A stretch of DNA of 64,000 bases from Manduca sexta (taxonomy: Eukaryota; Arthropoda; Insecta; Lepidoptera; Sphingidae), in the NCBI RefSeq assembly GCF_014839805.1, contig NC_051142.1, positions 18,694,589 through 18,758,588 of the forward strand. The letters run 5' to 3'. This document shows positions 63,501-64,000 of this stretch, piece by piece. The notes under the pieces are model-generated. The model had not been told where the DNA came from and searched no databases. It saw only the letters and a program-made list of their open reading frames with translations. The translations under genes were made by a program, and so were the position numbers. Every line of letters begins with the position of its first letter. Position 1 is the stretch's first letter.

Positions 63501-64000
63501 TTAAATTATTTTCGGTAGGTTTGGAACTGACGTTGTAGTGGCTGTTGTCGTAGTTCATGCTGTGTCTGAAGTAATCTTTAGAGTGGAGTTGAGGAACGTT
63601 CAGGGGCAAACCATTGTGACAACTTTCATGCATACCATGAGATTTTTTGTCGTAATTTTGATGGAAGTTCAACATATTCGTGTTGTGTTCGTGTTGCAAG
63701 TTCAGATTCATCGATAACATACCACTATGCCACGGCGAGTTTTCTATTAAAGGCGAATTCTGGATCGAAAAATTGGAATGGACACCTGGGTTATGATAAT
63801 TGGCGAACTGGTTGATTTGGGAGCTCATATTTAAAGTGGACGATCCGTAGTGAGGGTAGCTCGTGTGGGTGTAATGTTCGGCGGCCGCATGAGGCGCATC
63901 TTGCGATATTTTACCCAAATTATTCACTAAATTTAGGCCATTTAGTTGTGACATGTTTAATGGCGCACCCATGTTTACGGGCGTATCCGGCGGCCCATAC
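57500..64000 (-). CDS. C2H2 zinc-finger protein, seven exons in view, 5' end outside window
   Basis: Exons (- strand): 64000-62913, 60877-60634, 60293-60158, 59913-59761, 58612-58514, 58164-58025 and 57590-57500. All phases agree; about 649 residues are visible. The first 362 are disordered-looking, rich in N, H, S and Q, with an acidic [11 protein letters not shown] patch and an IKEEQP motif like a SUMO site. Then come eight C2H2 fingers, from YECPHC...HAKWH to FICKQC...HICKVH, and a basic-then-acidic tail ([12 protein letters not shown]). Four fingers are completed only across splice joins, which supports the model. Inferred: DNA-binding transcription regulator. Orthologue not recognised. 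Confidence 0.87.
57655..57895 (-). mobile_element. SINE copy on the - strand
   Basis: On the - strand: cagtggtgtagtcgtatagt, then gattcgatacccggggcggg (tRNA-like head), followed by a body with cagctcagtctggtaattct and tatcatatgatggaatggaa. It lies in the last intron of the zinc-finger gene, same strand. Confidence 0.65.
58025..58164 (-). CDS. Second zinc-finger gene, exon 6 in view
   Basis: Acceptor ccgttccag before 58164; donor GTGACG after 58025. It codes [20 protein letters not shown] to [10 protein letters not shown]. It finishes finger 6, holds finger 7 and starts finger 8. Reading through the donor gives a stop in the middle of a finger, so splicing is preferred. Confidence 0.85.
58514..58612 (-). 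CDS. Second zinc-finger gene, exon 5 in view
   Basis: [20 protein letters not shown] to LRRHMRV. It finishes finger 5 (VHERTH) and holds most of finger 6. Acceptor atttctag, donor GTAAGT, phase 0 both sides. Confidence 0.87.
58837..59724 (+). mobile_element. Helitron-like element (Lep1-type) with four 123-bp monomers
   Basis: Starts TCTACACTATTATATAAAGC at 58837 and ends gcgggcggagccgcgggcaa aagctag at 59724, between A and T. A 123-bp unit beginning gctaatctcaggaactaccg repeats at 58885, 59008, 59131 and 59254. It is the longest copy of the family here and sits in a zinc-finger gene intron in opposite orientation. Confidence 0.9.
59761..59913 (-). CDS. Second zinc-finger gene, exon 4 in view
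   Basis: [20 protein letters not shown] to YYESYTLQ. It holds finger 4 and most of finger 5. Acceptor tatccttag, donor GTAAAA (weaker), phase 0 both sides. Confidence 0.87.
60158..60293 (-). CDS. Second zinc-finger gene, exon 3 in view
   Basis: [20 protein letters not shown], then [20 protein letters not shown] and RDTHL. It finishes finger 2, has a GC-rich Pro/Arg linker, and holds finger 3. Acceptor attgtgtgcag, donor GTACGT. Confidence 0.87.
60440..60633 (-). mobile_element. Possible SINE-like piece beside a splice donor
   Basis: On the - strand, cgaaggttcggggtttgatt looks like a B box, with atcgagttggtgtatttgaa upstream as a poor A box. It begins only a few bases inside the intron. Weak evidence; it could be chance. 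Confidence 0.25.
60634..60877 (-). CDS. Second zinc-finger gene, exon 2 in view
   Basis: [20 protein letters not shown], then a K/E/R-rich linker ([18 protein letters not shown]), then [19 protein letters not shown]. It holds finger 1 and most of finger 2. Acceptor ctaaattcag, donor GTGAGT. It joins the upstream exon across a split glycine codon. Confidence 0.87.
60878..62081 (-). other. Intron part with no gene, holds a hairpin and a tRNA-like word
   Basis: Part of the intron between 62912 and 60878. A run of 13 C lies near 61006-61019. At about 61318-61370, gctagctcagttagtggaga ... ggttcaaaacc resembles a tRNA in outline but lacks a closing acceptor stem. A hairpin at 61742-61799 is listed separately. 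Confidence 0.45.
61742..61799. repeat. Long near-perfect hairpin
   Basis: Inner arms gtttttccgtacca / tggtacggaaaaac (61757-61770, 61775-61788) with loop ataa. Outer arms acaaaattttt / aaaaattttgt (61742-61752, 61789-61799), separated on the left by a four-base bulge. 25 base pairs in all. Confidence 0.85.
62082..62275 (+). mobile_element. SINE copy with internal deletion
   Basis: tcacggtggtgtagttgttt (head), attcaaatccctggtcgggt (B box), then cgcgataggcttatcacggc and gcgaaaagtgggtgccttgg (body and tail). The middle of the body (ctgctcagtatcagc) is missing. Confidence 0.7.
62913..64000 (-). CDS. Second zinc-finger gene, first exon in view (N-terminal region, continues off the window)
   Basis: The frame is open from the window edge ([19 protein letters not shown]). 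The ATG at 63972 is therefore not necessarily the start. The exon is Asn/His/Ser-rich, then carries a Pro-rich linker ([12 protein letters not shown]), a stretch rich in S, T and Q, and an acidic patch. The donor chosen is G|GTAATG at 62913. It is not an ideal donor, but only there does the frame lead into exon 60877 in phase. Unspliced reading would end at a stop near 62836. Confidence 0.83.

Noticed and set aside
63248..63538. + strand frame of 96 codons
   Set aside because: Antisense to the N-terminal exon of the second zinc-finger gene.

Overview
The window looks like nuclear DNA of a lepidopteran insect (moth or butterfly). It is AT-rich, its genes are split by introns with GT/AG borders, and the spacer DNA is full of repeats I associate with Lepidoptera. 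These include Helitron-like elements that start TCTATACTA and end in a GC-rich hairpin plus CTAG, tRNA-derived SINEs, short MITEs and LINE pieces. Nothing looks bacterial or viral. Species and chromosome cannot be read from the sequence.

Four protein-coding genes are supported. (1) At the left edge, on the + strand, lies the last coding exon of a Dbx-type homeobox gene (2173-2511); bases 1-2172 are its upstream intron. (2) On the - strand, a three-exon C2H2 zinc-finger gene runs from an ATG at 47209 to a stop at 21709, spanning about 25.5 kb and coding for 653 residues. (3) On the + strand, a complete five-exon DJ-1/PARK7 gene (49567-51720, 192 residues) starts about 2.4 kb from the zinc-finger ATG and points the other way. 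(4) At the right edge, on the - strand, is a second, unrelated C2H2 zinc-finger gene with seven exons in view (64000-57500); its 5' end lies outside the window. I joined the exons by hand. All splice phases agree, and several joins restore a zinc finger that one exon leaves incomplete.

Layout: 1-3.4 kb Dbx end and 3' UTR; 3.4-16 kb gene-poor spacer with SINEs, a long hairpin and two Helitrons; 16-21.7 kb repeat-poor DNA that could be a long 3' UTR of the first zinc-finger gene; 21.7-47.2 kb the first zinc-finger gene, whose two introns (13.9 and 9.7 kb) hold most of the mobile-element relics; 47.2-49.5 kb divergent 5' region; 49.5-52.1 kb DJ-1; 52.3-64 kb the second zinc-finger gene, including another repeat-poor stretch downstream of its stop. 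DJ-1 and the second zinc-finger gene are tail to tail, with candidate poly(A) signals about 290 bp apart.

I see no clear undescribed multigene system. The most unusual items are a 104-bp imperfect hairpin of pre-miRNA size at 8799-8902, a foldback element with a nested perfect 25-bp hairpin at 34851-35305, a Helitron that seems to be a chimera of two families (30365-31466), a possible in-frame upstream start exon for DJ-1, and an asparagine-leucine-rich repetitive region in the first zinc-finger protein.
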